Part shown: piece by piece, positions 42,333-53,475 of the stretch
Position numbering within the stretch: the stretch's first letter is position 1
Layout: the number at the start of each line of letters is the position of its first letter
Source of the DNA: Bufo bufo
Lineage: Eukaryota; Chordata; Amphibia; Anura; Bufonidae
Length of the DNA: 64,000 nt
Assembly: GCF_905171765.1 (NCBI RefSeq)
Contig: NC_053389.1
Location: 399,886,645 to 399,950,644 of the forward strand
Direction: 5' to 3'
The notes under the pieces: generated by a model
What the model was told of the DNA's origin: nothing
Seen by the model: only the letters and a program-made list of their open reading frames with translations
Databases searched by the model: none
Program-made: the position numbers and the translations under genes

Positions 42333-45091
42333 TGTCACGGATGAAGTTGCAGATAGCTGGAACTAATAAATAAATGACCGACTGTCTTGATCCCAAACTA
42401 AGGAGCATATAGGTGAGCCCTTTAAAACCCTAAGAGCTCTCCCTGACTGCTATGCACATGCAAGGGTCTCAATGGTAGACGATTGTATGCCCACGTACCT
42501 AAGACTGTGTGACACCTCAAAACCCTATAATAGTGAGGGGACACGACCACCGTCTCTCTGCACTTAATACGGACGGAGTCAGGGTCGCCTAGAGTCAAGC
42601 CAGCAAGGAAAGTCAAAAAAAGAAAAAGACATATCTGAGCAAACAGCAGCAGCAGCCTCCAGCAGTGAACACTTCATCCAGGAAGTAGTATAAACCGCAA
42701 AGTGAGGCAGTATGGGAGGGAATATAAAGGAAGACGATTAGTCTAAATAAGTGACACCTGGTAGAAGGAAAGGAGATGACAAAGTGAAACCAAAACAAAG
42801 AACGTCATACAAGAGGTAGAGAAGAACGTCTGTCAGACCTTCTCACAGAACTGGCGGTGACAGTACCCCTCCCTCTACGGGTGGACCCCGGACACTCAGA
42901 GCCCACATTCTCAGGATGAGACCTATGGAAAGCCCTGATGAGACGAGTGGCCTTAATGTCCGCCACTGGGACCCACATCCTCTCCTCAGGACCATAACCC
43001 TCCCAATGAACGAGGTACTGAAGAGAATCGCGGATAATGCGAGAATCCACAATCCTAGAGAACTGAAATTCAAGATTACCATCAACAAAAATCGGAGGAG
43101 GAGGAGTGGGTTGTACATAAGGTTTTAATAGGGACCTGTGAAAAACATTATGGATCTTCCAAGTCTGAGGAAGATCAAGACGGAAGGCAACAGGATTGAT
43201 GACGGACAAGATCTTGTAAGGCCCAATAAACTTAGGACCCAACTTCCAGGAGGGAACCTTCAGTTTGATATTCATTGTAGACAACCACACCAAATCACCC
43301 ACATTCAGGTCTGGACCAGGCACACGTCTCTTATCCGCCACACGCTTATGTCTCTCACTCATCCTCTTCAGATTACCCTGAATCTTTTGCCAAATGAATG
43401 ACAAAGACGAGGAAAATCTCTCCTCATCAGGTAAAACAGAAGACCCCTCTCCAGAGAATGTCCCAAACTGCGGATGAAACCCATATGCACCAAAAAATGG
43501 TGACTTATCAGAGGACTCCTGGCGACGGTTATTTAAAGCAAACTCGGCAAGGGACAAAAAAGAATACCAATCCTCCTGATTCTCCGCCACAAAACAGCGC
43601 AAATATGTCTCCAGATTCTGATTGACGCGTTTGGTCTGACCATTCGACTGCGGGTAAAAAGCAGAAGCGAACGACAACCGAACACCCAAGTGAGAATAGA
43701 AGGCCTTCCAGAATCTGGAAACAACTGCGTGCCCCTATCAGAAACGATGTCTGAAGGAATGCCATGCAATTTAACAATGTGATCAACAAATGCTTGCGCC
43801 AGCGTCTAAGCATTGGGTAACCCAGTAAAGGGAATGAAATGCGCCATTTTACTAAAACGGTCCACTACCACCAGAATCACAGTCTTCCCCGAGGAACGAG
43901 GCAGGTCCGTAATGAAGTCCATGGACAGATGCGTCCAAGGACGGGAAGGAATGGGTAACGGGAGGAGATAACCCGATGGCCGTAAATGAGGGACATTGAC
44001 ACGAACGTAGGTCTCGCAGGCTGCCACAAAACCCTCAACCGTCTTACGAAGAGCCAGCCACCAGAATCTCTGAGCAATGAGAACCACTGTGGCTCTACTC
44101 TCCGGGTGCCCAGCAAGGACAGTATCGTGGTGCTCCTTAAAAACCTTGTGTCGTAAAGCGAGAGGCACAAACAACCTCCCAGGAGGACAAAGATCAGGAG
44201 CCTCTGCCTGGGATGCCTGAACCTCTGCCTCCAAATTAGGATAAAGAGCAGAGACAACCACCCCTTCAGCCAAAATGGGACCCGGGTCTTCAAAGTTCCC
44301 CCCTCCCAGAAAACAATGTGACAGGGCATCCGCCTTCACATTTTTAACCCCAGGGCGGAACGTAACAACAAAATTAAACCTAGAAAAGAACAAAGACCAT
44401 CTGGCCTGTCTCGGGTTCAGACGCTTGCCCGATTCCAAGTAGGGGTCAGATTCTTATGGTCGGTAAACACAGTAATAGGGTGTCTGGCTCCCTCTAACCA
44501 ATGGCGCCATTCCTCAAAAGCTAATTTGATGGCCAACAACTCCCTATCTCCCACATCGTAGGCGGTTTATAATGTCACAGATGAGGTTGCAGATAGCTGT
44601 AACTAATAAATAAACAACCGACTGGCTTTATCCCAAACTAAGGAGCATATAGGTGAGCCCTTTAATACCCTAATAGCTCTCCCTGACTGCTATGCACATG
44701 CAAGGGTCTTAATGGTAGACGATTGCATGCCCACGTACCTAAGACTGTGTGACACCTGAAAACCCTATAATAGTGAGGGGACACGACCACCGACTCCCTG
44801 CACTTAATACGGACGGAGTCAGGGTCACCTAGAATCAAGCCAGCAAGGAAACACAATCAAGGAAAAGACTTATCTGAGCAAACAGCAGCAGCAGTGAACA
44901 CTTCATCCAGGAAGTAGTATAAACCGCAAAGTGAGGCAGTATGGGAGGGAATATAAAGGAAGACGATTAGTCTAAATAAGTAACACCTGGCAGAAGGAAA
45001 GGAGATGACAAAGTGAAACCAAAACAAAGAACGTCATACAAGATGTAGAGATGAACGTCTGCCAGACCTCCTCACAGAACTGGCGGTGACA
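42333..45091 (-). mobile_element. Ty3/gypsy chromodomain LTR retrotransposon, internally deleted
   Basis: LTRs at 42333-42862 (530 bp) and 44573-45091 (519 bp) begin TGTCAC and end GTGACA. The flanking pentamers AAAAG (42328-42332) and ATAAG (45092-45096) differ at one base. In coding orientation (minus) the order is 5' LTR (right), RNase H remnant, integrase, chromodomain, polypurine tract (complement of GTACCCCTCCCTCTAC), 3' LTR. Gag, protease and the RT palm are gone: the 5' LTR joins RNase H directly. Confidence 0.92.
42805..44570 (-). pseudogene. Gypsy pol remnant: RNase H, integrase, chromodomain
   Basis: From the 5' LTR inward: [16 protein letters not shown] and VFTDHKNL (RNase H), [13 protein letters not shown], the integrase zinc-binding region (HHDTVLAGHPESRATVVLI), DFITDLP and SDRGTQLF (first two catalytic Asp), then NGQTKRVNQNLE, and at the end YLVHWEGYGPEERMWVP (chromodomain). 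Defects: a frameshift at about 44445, a stop at about 43805 (after GLPNA), a frameshift near 43725, and Lys instead of the catalytic Glu in the NGQTERVN motif. The element is dead. Confidence 0.9.
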
Positions 45092-45677
45092 ATAAGGCAA
45101 AGCCTTGCTGGTCATAAAATTAGTTATATTATCTTGTTGAATGGTGGGGTTATGACCCAGAAGAAATGTCCTGGGAACCAGCTAAAACATCCATGCTAAT
45201 TGATTGATAGATGTCAAGCAGCCAATCCAGGTAAACACAGGATTAAGCACTCTTCAGCCTTCCCTGAAGCAGTGGGTAATGTTATGAGCAGCGGTTCAGT
45301 CTTCTCCTGTCTTTTAATATTGTTTAGGACAGTTGCTGACACATTTACTTCATATCACGGCTGAGGATGTGAATGTGTATATTTTTCTTTTCACCCCCAC
45401 ATCCAGCCCCTTCATTTTTTTTATTTCAGGAAAAGCCTCTGAAGGAGAAAAATGAGCAGAGAAGAACAGAGAAACAGGAGTCCCAAAACTGTCCCAGAGA
45501 TCGAAGAAACTGCAGGTTCTAGTGTAGCTGTGGAGGTGAGTGGCACAAGCCATAAAGGTTTACCATCTCAGGATCTAAATAAGGCAAAGATACAACTAAG
45601 AGAACCATAGAAAAGTTGAGGTTGGAGTTAAGGGGTAGAAAGAAGCTTCTTGGCCTGGGCAGCCTGATACTAGCCAA
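45092..45677 (+). other. Low-copy region holding a candidate exon
   Basis: No mobile-element sequence is recognisable between the LTR and the hAT end at 45678. The region contains the only exon-like structure I found. Confidence 0.4.
45430..45535 (+). CDS. Candidate coding exon with start codon (unidentified)
   Basis: A pyrimidine-rich tract and ATTTCAG (ending 45429) precede the segment, and GAG/GTGAGT at 45533-45541 is a near-consensus donor. ATG at 45452 opens exactly 28 codons (starts MSREEQ, ends SSVAVE) to the donor in phase 0. The other two frames contain stops. I do not recognise the peptide. It could be an alternative first coding exon of a host gene whose other exons lie outside the window, or a chance configuration. 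Confidence 0.35.
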
Positions 45678-45870
45678 TAGTGATGGACGAACATCTGCCG
45701 GGACGGTTCGCGAACGCGATCAAATGTTCGCGAACCACAAGTTTGCGTCGGGTCCCATTCATTTTAATGGCAGGCGAACCTGAAAAACCTTCAGCTCATA
45801 TTTGCAGCCAAGAAATAATTACTAGACGTGCACAAATAGTCCCACAACATGGACAGTGACATACCAGATG
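45678..45870 (+). mobile_element. hAT terminal fragment
   Basis: Starts TAGTGATGGACGAACATCTG with subterminal GTTCGCGAAC repeats and a CCCATTCATTTTAATGG string. It breaks off by about 45870. No partner end was found. Confidence 0.7.
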
Positions 45871-45929
45871 TATTATTCGAATTTGCGATCTCCATTATTT
45901 TTTTCTTTTGGTCCCTTAATCCCATTACT

Positions 45930-46136
45930 TTTGGTCCCTTAACAAGTGGGAGGCATATATGCAAACTGTTTTAATTCCTAAACCGTTCACCTGATTTGGA
46001 TGTAAACCTCAAATTAAAGCTGACAGTCTGCAGTTAAAGCACATCTTGTTCCTTTCATTTCAAATTAATTGTGGTGGTGTATAGAGCCAAAAATGTTAGA
46101 ATTGTGTCCATGTCCCAATATTTATGGACCTGACTG
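45930..46136 (+). mobile_element. Tc1/mariner right end (truncated)
   Basis: Ends CAATATTTATGGACCTGACTG followed by TA (46137-46138). The complement is a CAGTCAGGTCCATAAATATT terminus of a Tc1-like family. No transposase sequence remains. Confidence 0.8.
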
Positions 46137-46139
46137 TAC

Positions 46140-46620
46140 CTCCTCCCTGCTTAGTGGGAGGGAAATATGTTATTTAACTGGGACTGTATGTTAGAGGGGC
46201 TGAAGGGAGGGGTGTTAGTTATATGGGACTGTATGTTATAGAAGACTATAAGAAAGATATGTTTTTTACATGGGACTGTATGTTATAGAAGATTGGAGGG
46301 AGATGACTGGTGTTATTTACATGGGACTGGATATTTTAGAAGACTGGAGGGTAAGGAGTGATGTTATTTATTTGGGACTATATGTTGGAGGAGGTTGAAG
46401 GAGGGGATTTAAGTTATTTACATGGGACTGTATATTATAGAGAACTGTAAGTAAGATAAGTTATTTACATGGGATTGGAGGGAGAGTACTGGTGTTATTT
46501 ACATGGTATAGAAGACTGAAGGGAGAGGAGTGAAGTTATTTACATGGGACTGTATCATATAGAAGACTGGTGGGAGAGGAATGGTGTTATTTACATGAGG
46601 GCATTGTATGGAGCCTTATT
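46140..46620 (+). repeat. About 50-bp minisatellite
   Basis: Eight or so irregular units around GTTATTTACATGGGACTGTA and AGAAGACTGGAGGGAGAGGA. No protein-like frame. Confidence 0.85.
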
Positions 46621-47781
46621 ACCACTGGGGGTACTATTTGGGGGAGGCTCCCGCCTGGCAGTGAGCGCGGTGATGTCACTGGCACTAATGGACATGCTTT
46701 AGCACTGCCTTAGCCTGTAAAATGGCTAGGGCGGCGCTAAAGCCACCCATCAGTGCCGGTCTGTGTTGGGCCCATGTTCAAATATGCCTGCATTATTGAG
46801 GAAAAAATTGAATATTTGAATATATGCAAATGATCCTCTAGAAACAACGGGGGTGTTACCATTACACCTAGAGGCTCTGCTGTCTCTACTTTGACAGGGC
46901 CTGGCAGTGAAAAAGTCATCCCACCGGGCCATTTTAAAGTGCAGAGGGCATGGCAGTTACAGAGAGAGCGGAGCCTCTAGGTGTAATGGTAACGCGCCCA
47001 TTTGTATATAGTAAAACATCACTTTTCTCAGCAATGCAGGCACATAAGAACATGGGACCAACACAGATGTCTTCAGCTGCCGAGCGCACACGTAATAGGT
47101 CAGTCCTTTAATTGTCCAAGTGTATGAGGGAGTCCTGAGGGATAGCTGAAGGCCTAGGGAGCATTTTACCATCAGCTATGGACTTCATTGGGGGGAGAAA
47201 GCTGGCACTAAATTGCCTAGGGCAGCATCAAATCTAAATATGGACCTGGCTCCACAGCAGTAGCAGGATGAAGTGTCACACATCACACTGCTGGTCTGTG
47301 TATGAGGAGGAGCGGTGCGGGAATCTGCTGTGCTCCTCCTCCTACAAACCAGCAGAGCAGAGTGTGACACTACATCCTGCTACTGCTGTGGAGCGCCAGC
47401 GGCTGAACTGTGATCATGAGGAACTAGGTGAATATATTTTTATAACTTCCTGTGAAGGGGGCACATGTCTGACCATTACTACTATGAGGGGGCACATATC
47501 TGACCATTACTACTGTGAGGGGGCACATATCAGGGCATATCTAGTATGTACTGGCACGAAGGGGGAATAATTACTATGTGGGGGCATTAGGGATTGGGTG
47601 TGTATAGGGATTGAGTTAGAGGCGTGGCCTAGTATGAAAAGAATATATATACATATTGTAAACGTTCACAAGATGTTTTTTATTTGAACATATATGTTTA
47701 TATTTGTATGTGTGGTTTGGGAAGGGGGGGGCCCAGGTGCATCCTTTGCACAGGGGCCCTTGCTGCCTGTGTCCGCCCCTG
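46621..47781 (+). mobile_element. Non-autonomous hAT-like repeat, right part
   Basis: GGGGGCACATATCTGACCAT repeats (47458-47530) resemble the GGGGCACTAT family. The right end GTGTCCGCCCCTG (ending 47781) is a CAGGGGCGGACAC-type hAT terminus. It contains a strong inverted repeat at 47247-47393. The left end is missing. Confidence 0.45.
47247..47393. repeat. Inverted repeat with about 65-bp arms
   Basis: CCACAGCAGTAGCAGGATGA (47252-47271) and its complement (about 47368-47388) flank inner arms GTGTCACAC/GTGTGACAC and TGCTGGT/ACCAGCA. The stem is nearly continuous with a short loop. Confidence 0.8.
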
Positions 47782-47864
47782 ATACAGCCATCTTCATTTC
47801 TGCCATTATGAGGAGACCGGGCCCAGTGTTGACACTAAGGGAGCTATATAGCACAAGCTACATG

Positions 47865-48605
47865 TGTAGTGTCCCACTAGGTAAAGGTGGGCACTACACA
47901 AGGGTCAATATGGCCACGTTATTCTCCACCTCCTGTGGAATATGGCCATTGTACTTTATATGATGTTTCATGTGATTTTCCCTGTGTATTTCCTGTATCA
48001 GGCCTGTTAGGGGTAGTTCCTCCTCCTAGACAGTAGAGGGAGCTAGGGAACCCCTAGTATATATAGTTAGGTCCAGACAGGAAAGGGGAGGATATAGTAG
48101 TCCAGGAGGCTAGTGAGTGCAGTCTAGCCTGCCTGAGGTTCCTGAGCAAAGCAAGCTCAGAAGTTTGCCACCAGGAGAGGGTTTTGCCTCCTGGGAAACC
48201 TGAAGTTCCTATACAGTGCAGAGCTATTGTTCCAGTTAAACAGAGAGCTGAAGGGCAGAAGGATATATATGCAAAGCAAGGAGATATATACCTGAGGAAG
48301 TTTCCCTAACCAAGGATAAAGCCAGCAATAGGGTATACGGGCCTTGGGATAACGACAGACAGGATTCTGAGGAAAAGTGCAGCCTGATCTGTAAGTGTTT
48401 AACCCTCTGAGTATCTTGCAAGAACATTGTGCCTGCCATTGAATGTAAAGCCTGCCTGTTACCTTCTTGTACATGTGGAACTGAACAAAGAACTGTAAAT
48501 AGTTAACTGTTTCAGTAAACAAAAGTTTTGGTTCACTGCAACTTGTGTTCCTCCATTATTACTGCAACAAATCGGTATGCCACCGTTACCGCAACTGGCG
48601 TCACA
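47865..48605 (+). mobile_element. Possible LTR
   Basis: Begins TGTAGTGTCCCACTAGG and ends CTGGCGTCACA, with GTATATATAGTTAGG (48056-48070) as a TATA-like element. This layout is familiar in frog LTRs, but no internal coding region, second LTR or duplication is present. Confidence 0.35.
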
Positions 48606-48952
48606 AACTTTAAGGGATCTTGCCACAGGCACATTAAACCTACGACACCTAGGGCACCTCACCTACCACCTGGCCTGGTCCCTATATACAGAGAGTGCCC
48701 CAGAGGATCCAACTACCAGCCTCTCCATCACTGCTGTACGCCTGCCTAGGGTATTTCATAAACTGTGAGTAACCAAGAGCAACCCTCGTTTTTTCTATTA
48801 ACCGTGACCTTACAATCGCAATACCCTGCAGGGCTGCGTACTGCACATGGACAGTGAGATGTTGCCTCTTAAAGAGACTGTGCTATATTAGCCTGTTGCC
48901 ACTATCTAATTGCAGTGTACTTCCACTGTAACTATGTGTTACCTCTATCTAA

Positions 48953-49198
48953 GGGCTCATGCAGACAAATGTATTTTTGTCCGCATCCAATCCGCACTTC
49001 AATTTGGCTGCATCCATATGTTTGTTCTTCAGCCCTGCAAAAAAATTGAACATACGTTTTGCGAACAAGAATAGGTATTTCTATAATAGGCCTCCTGTTC
49101 CGTTGCACAAATTGCGGAAGGTACACGGGCCACATGCGTGTTTTGCAGAATAGCAATTTGCGGACCGCAAAAAACGGCACGGTCGTGTAAAGGAGCCC
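48953..49198. mobile_element. PIF/Harbinger-type MITE
   Basis: TAA flanks both sides (48950-48952 and 49199-49201). The ends GGGCTCATGCAGAC and, inverted, GGGCTCCTTTACACGAC are partly matched. The interior is CCGCA/TGCGG-rich, like 4812-5109. Confidence 0.75.
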
Positions 49199-49938
49199 TA
49201 AGTCTGTTCATGCTAAACCAAATCTAGATTTTGTTCGCTGGACTCCAGTGCTTGCTAAAAATAAAGCTGCTAAGATCTTCTGTGAAAGAAAACTGTGCTA
49301 CAGATGTTTTTTGGTCCTAATTAACTCCTCAACTGGAGTGGGGACTACATGACACACTCTCTTTCCCTGGTCCCCACACTCTACACACTCCACATGACAC
49401 CCCCCTCTCTCCTCTTTCCTTCCTTTTCTTTTTCATTTTTCATTGCTGTTTCTTTACCTTTAACCGCCTCCGGACCGCCTAACGCAGGATCGCGTTCCGG
49501 AGGCGGCTCACTCAGGCAGAGTCACGCATCTACGCGTCATCTCGCGAGACGCGAGATTTCCTGTGAACGCGCGCACACAGGCGCGCGCGTTCACAGGAAC
49601 TGCAGTTAAGCGACTGGATCTACAGCCTGCCAGTGGCGATCGTTCGCTGGCAGGCTGTAGATGCGATTTTTTTAACCCCTAACAGGTATATAGGTATATT
49701 AGAAGCTGTTTTGATAACAGCGTCTAATATACCTGCTACCTGGTCCTCTGGTGGTCCCTTTTGCTTGGATCGACCACCAGAGGACACAGGCAGCTCTGTA
49801 ATAAATAGCACCAAGCACCACACTACACTACACCCCCCCTGTCACTTATTAACCCCTTATTAACCCCTGATCACCCCATATAGACTCCCTGATCACCCCC
49901 CTGTCATTAATCCCCCTCCTGTCATTGATCACCCCCTG

Positions 49939-50808
49939 TAAGGCTCCATTCAGACGTCCGTATATGTTTTATAGATCCACGGATCCACTGATCGGATCTG
50001 CAAAACACATACCGACGTCTGAATGGAGCCTTACAGGGGGGTGATCAATGACAGGGGGGTGATCACCCCATATAGACTCCCTGATCACCCCCCTGTCATT
50101 GATCACCCCCCTGTAAGGCTCCATTCATACGTCCGTATGTGTTTTACGGATCCATGGATCGGATCCGCAAAACACATACGGACGTCTGAATGGAGCCTTA
50201 CAGGGGGGTGATCAATGACAGGGGGTGATCCCCCCACATAGACTCCCTGATCACCCCCCTGTCATTGATCACCCCCCTGTAAGGCTCCATTCATACGTCC
50301 GTATGTGTTTTACGGATCCATGGATCGGATCCGCAAAACACATACGGACGTCTGAATGGAGCCTTACAGGGGGGTGATCAATGACAGGGGGTGATCCCCC
50401 CACATAGACTCCCTGATCACCCCCCTGTCATTGATCACCCCCCTGTAAGGCTCCATTCAGAGGTCCGTATGTATTTTGCGGATCCACGGATCCATGGATC
50501 GGATCCGCAAAACACATACAGACATCTGAATGGAGCCTTACAGGGGGGTGATCACCCCATATAGACTCCCTGATCACCCCCCTGTGATTGATCACCCCCT
50601 ATAAGGCTCCATTCAGACGTCCGTAAGTGTTTTGCGGATCCGATCCATGGATCCGTGGATCCGCAAAACACATACGGACCTCAGAATGGAGCCTTACAGG
50701 GGGGTGATCAATGACAGGGGGGTGATCAGGGAGTCTATATGGGGTGATCACCCCCCCGTCATTGATCACCCCCCTGTAAGGCTCCATTCAGACGTCCGTA
50801 TGTGTTTT
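49939..50808. repeat. Palindromic satellite, 5.5 units of 156-175 bp
   Basis: Units start at 49939, 50114, 50280, 50446, 50602 and 50777 (half). Each has a TAAGGCTCCATTCAGACGTC arm, a central GGATCCATGGATCGGATCC-like palindrome and the complementary arm ending GGAGCCTTA, then a spacer that is itself palindromic (GGGGGGTGATCAATGACAGG and complement). The arm matches a PIF-type MITE end with TAA/TTA borders. Frames on both strands mirror one another. Confidence 0.92.
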
Positions 50809-50817
50809 CTTTTTAAA

Positions 50818-51366
50818 AATAGGGTCACATGTGGGGTATTTATAGCACCCTGGCATTTTAGGGGCCCTAATGCCTTAGAAGTAGTTTGAAATCCAAATGT
50901 GTTAAAAATGCCCTGTGAAATCCTAAAGGTGCTCTTTAGAATTTGGGCCCCTTTGCCCACCTAGGCTGCAAAAAATGTGGTATTGCCGTACTCAGGAGAA
51001 GTAGGACAATGTGTTTTGTGGTGTCTTTTTACATATACCCATGCTGGGTGAGAGAAATATCTCTCTAAAAGACAACTTTTCCAATTTTTTTATACAAAGT
51101 TGTCATTTGACAGAGATATTTATCTCACCCAGCATGGGCATGTATAAAAAGACACCCCAAAACACATTTCCCAACTTCTCCTGAGTACGGCGATACCACA
51201 TGTGTGACACTTTTTTGTAGCCTAGGTGGGCAAAGGGGCCCACATTCCAAAGAGCACTTTTAGGATTTCACAGGGCATTTTTTACACATTTTGATTTCAA
51301 ACTACTTCTCACGCATTAGGGCCCCTAAAATGCCAGGGCAGTATAACTACCCCACAAGTGACCCCA
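50818..51366. repeat. Long inverted repeat, about 260-bp arms
   Basis: GGGTCACATGTGGGGTATTT at 50823 pairs with the complement ending near 51366. The match continues through the GGGGCCCTAATGCC, GGGCCCCTTTGCCCACCTAG and CACCCAGCATGGG blocks to a loop of about 25 bp near 51080-51103. Scattered mismatches show some age. Confidence 0.9.
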
Positions 51367-51600
51367 TTTTGGAAAGAAGACACCCCAAGGTATTTCGTGA
51401 TGGGCATAGTGAGTTCATGGAAGTTTTTATTTTTTGTCACAAGTTAGTGGAATATGAGACTTTGTAAGGAAAAAAAATAATAAATAAATCATCATTTTCC
51501 GCTAACTTGTGACAAAAAATAAAAAGTTCAATGAACTCACTATGCCCATCAGCGAATACCTTAGGGTGTCTACTTTCCGAAATGGGGTCATTTGTGGGGT
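51357..51600. repeat. Second long inverted repeat, about 105-bp arms
   Basis: Shares its left boundary motif (GTGACCCCATTTTGGAAAG) with the preceding hairpin. Arms include GATGGGCATAGTGAGTTCAT and TTTTTGTCACAAGTTAG. A short AT-rich loop lies near 51466-51488. Confidence 0.9.
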
Positions 51601-52244
51601 GTTTTTACTGTCTGGGCATTGTAGAACCTCAGGAAACATGACAGGTGCTCAGAGAGTAAGAGCTGCTTCAAAAAGCGGAAATTCACATTTTTGTACCATA
51701 GTTTGTGAACCCTATACCCAAACCATTTTTTTTTACCCAAACATTTTTTTTTTATCAAAGACATGTAGAACAATAAATTTAGAGAAAAATTTATATAGAA
51801 ATGTAGTTTTTTTAAAAAGAAATTACAACTGAAAGTGAAAAATGTCATTTTTTTGAAAAAATTTCGGTAAATTTCGATTAATAACAAAAAAAGTAAAAAT
51901 GTCAGCAGCAATGAAATACCACCAAATGAAAGCTCTATTAGTGAGAAGAAAAGGAAGTAAAATTCATTTGAGTGGTAAGTTGCATGACCGAGCAATAAAC
52001 CATGAAAGTAGTGTAGTGCAGTATTGTGAAAAGTGGTCTGGTCATTAAGGGTGTTTAAGCTAGGGGAGCTGAGGTGGTTAATCTTTATTTAAATCTTTCT
52101 CTACTTTGACTTTTATTTAATTTTCATTTCTCTATTTGTTATTTTCCTTCCTCCCCTTTTTTCTCACTTTATTCCCATCTTTCCTTCGCTTCCCACTCCC
52201 CTTTTCCCTCTATTTTTTCTTTATTCCACACACAGCCTGCTCCA

Positions 52245-52385
52245 ACTCTTCTTCTTCTTCTTCTTCTTCTTCTTCTTCTCTCTTCTTCTTCTTCTCTCTT
52301 ATTCTTCTTCTTCTCTCTTCTTCTTCTTATCTCTTTTTCTTCTTCTCTCTTTTTCTTCTTCTCTCTTTTTCTTCTTCTTCTCCCA
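52245..52385. repeat. (TTC)n microsatellite
   Basis: A near-pure TTC/CTT run of about 140 bp with CTCT interruptions. It yields Ser-rich plus-strand and Arg/Glu-rich minus-strand frames that are not genes. Confidence 0.95.
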
Positions 52386-52389
52386 CACC

Positions 52390-53370
52390 CACACATGTAC
52401 CATCACACATTTGTCGGCATATCCTCGTTCTCACATTCACATACCACCCACAAGTTCACACTTTTTCCACACTCACTACAGCAATTTCCTCCTTCCCTTA
52501 TCCTTTCCCACACACAACATGGCCGCGCCAGCTTTAGAGAACCTCCTCCTAACCTCTTGCCCTGTCTACCCGATCACATGCCCATAGTCACGCAGGCACA
52601 CTGCGCCTATCTAAACACTGACACCAGCACTCTTTCTCACACTGGCCAGCAGCCTCCCCCGCAGTGCTTCCATGCTGTTCCCCGGGGGCCCTCCCGGAAC
52701 TTCCATGAATGACATTCTCCCTACTCATTCCTCCCACTCTTGGTAAGCTTCTCTGCCAGCACTGGGGCTGCTCTCAACCATACTTATACCCCACATGGCA
52801 ACACAATGTTATTTATTATTTATCTATGCCAATTTCTGTGACAGCATTCTGCTCCTCTATAATTTTATGTCCCTGTCTCTCCATTACTGTGTCACTCTTG
52901 GCTCCACTGGGCACAATCTGTTGATACATATATTGTATACCTCATCTATACCTTATCATGATTATTACATACTTTTACATTACTAATATATCATATACCT
53001 CAGTTACTTCTACTTTTCCAGCTCTGTTTACACAACTACAACCCTGTCTCCAACAGCCACTTGTTAATACATTCATATTGTACTGGTTATATGTTCTTAC
53101 CTATATTTTCCAATCTTTCTCTTTTGCACATCGGTCTTAGCTATAATCAGTCATCCAACTACTTTTTTGTATATCATAACCTTTTTTTACCCCTGATTAA
53201 TGAATTCATGTTCCTTTTCTCACTAGCGACCTATGTGACCAAGGTCCGAAGTGACCGAAACGTCAAGACTCGGAGTCACAATATAGGCATTCTTCCGTTA
53301 TTACCTATATATTCACTGGAGGATATCTCACAATAAAATAACTTTATTTTCATGATAATCCTAAATGTGT
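52390..53370 (+). mobile_element. Probable Penelope-like terminal repeat
   Basis: Pyrimidine-rich, CACA-rich DNA leads to a hammerhead-like core (53231-53285) and then to ACAATAAAATAACTTTATTT, the same order as in the PLE terminal repeats elsewhere in the window. No coding region. The left boundary is not determined. Confidence 0.45.
53231..53285 (+). ncRNA. Hammerhead-like ribozyme core (degenerate)
   Basis: GTGACCA in place of CTGANGA, stem II GGTC (53243-53246) with GACC (53253-53256), GAAA (53257-53260), then CGTC. The 5' box is eroded. Confidence 0.4.
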
Positions 53371-53475
53371 GGTGGTATTTCTCTTACTATTGTCTATCTG
53401 GATTATATCCACTCCACTGAAGCACCTCACAAATTGGACAACGAGTGTAACCCAATAAATTTACTACTAATATAA

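Larger units (their letters stand above)
49464..52077. mobile_element. TTAA-flanked element made of serial hairpins
   Basis: TTAA at 49460-49463 and 52078-52081 bounds ends CCGCCTCCGGACC and, inverted, CCACCTCAGCTCC. Inside: terminal hairpin 49464-49506, hairpins at 49560-49597, 49617-49664, 49692-49735 and 49741-49788, a palindromic satellite (49939-50808), and two very long hairpins (50818-51366 and 51357-51600). No transposase. The duplication suggests piggyBac or Kolobok mobilisation, which is inference. Confidence 0.75.

Noticed and set aside
49939..50808. Palindromic repeats with spacers, superficially CRISPR-like
   Set aside because: The spacers are repeated and palindromic, and the arms are MITE ends.
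52136..52537. Ser/Phe-rich frame and the Arg/Glu-rich frame opposite
   Set aside because: Both arise from the (TTC)n microsatellite.
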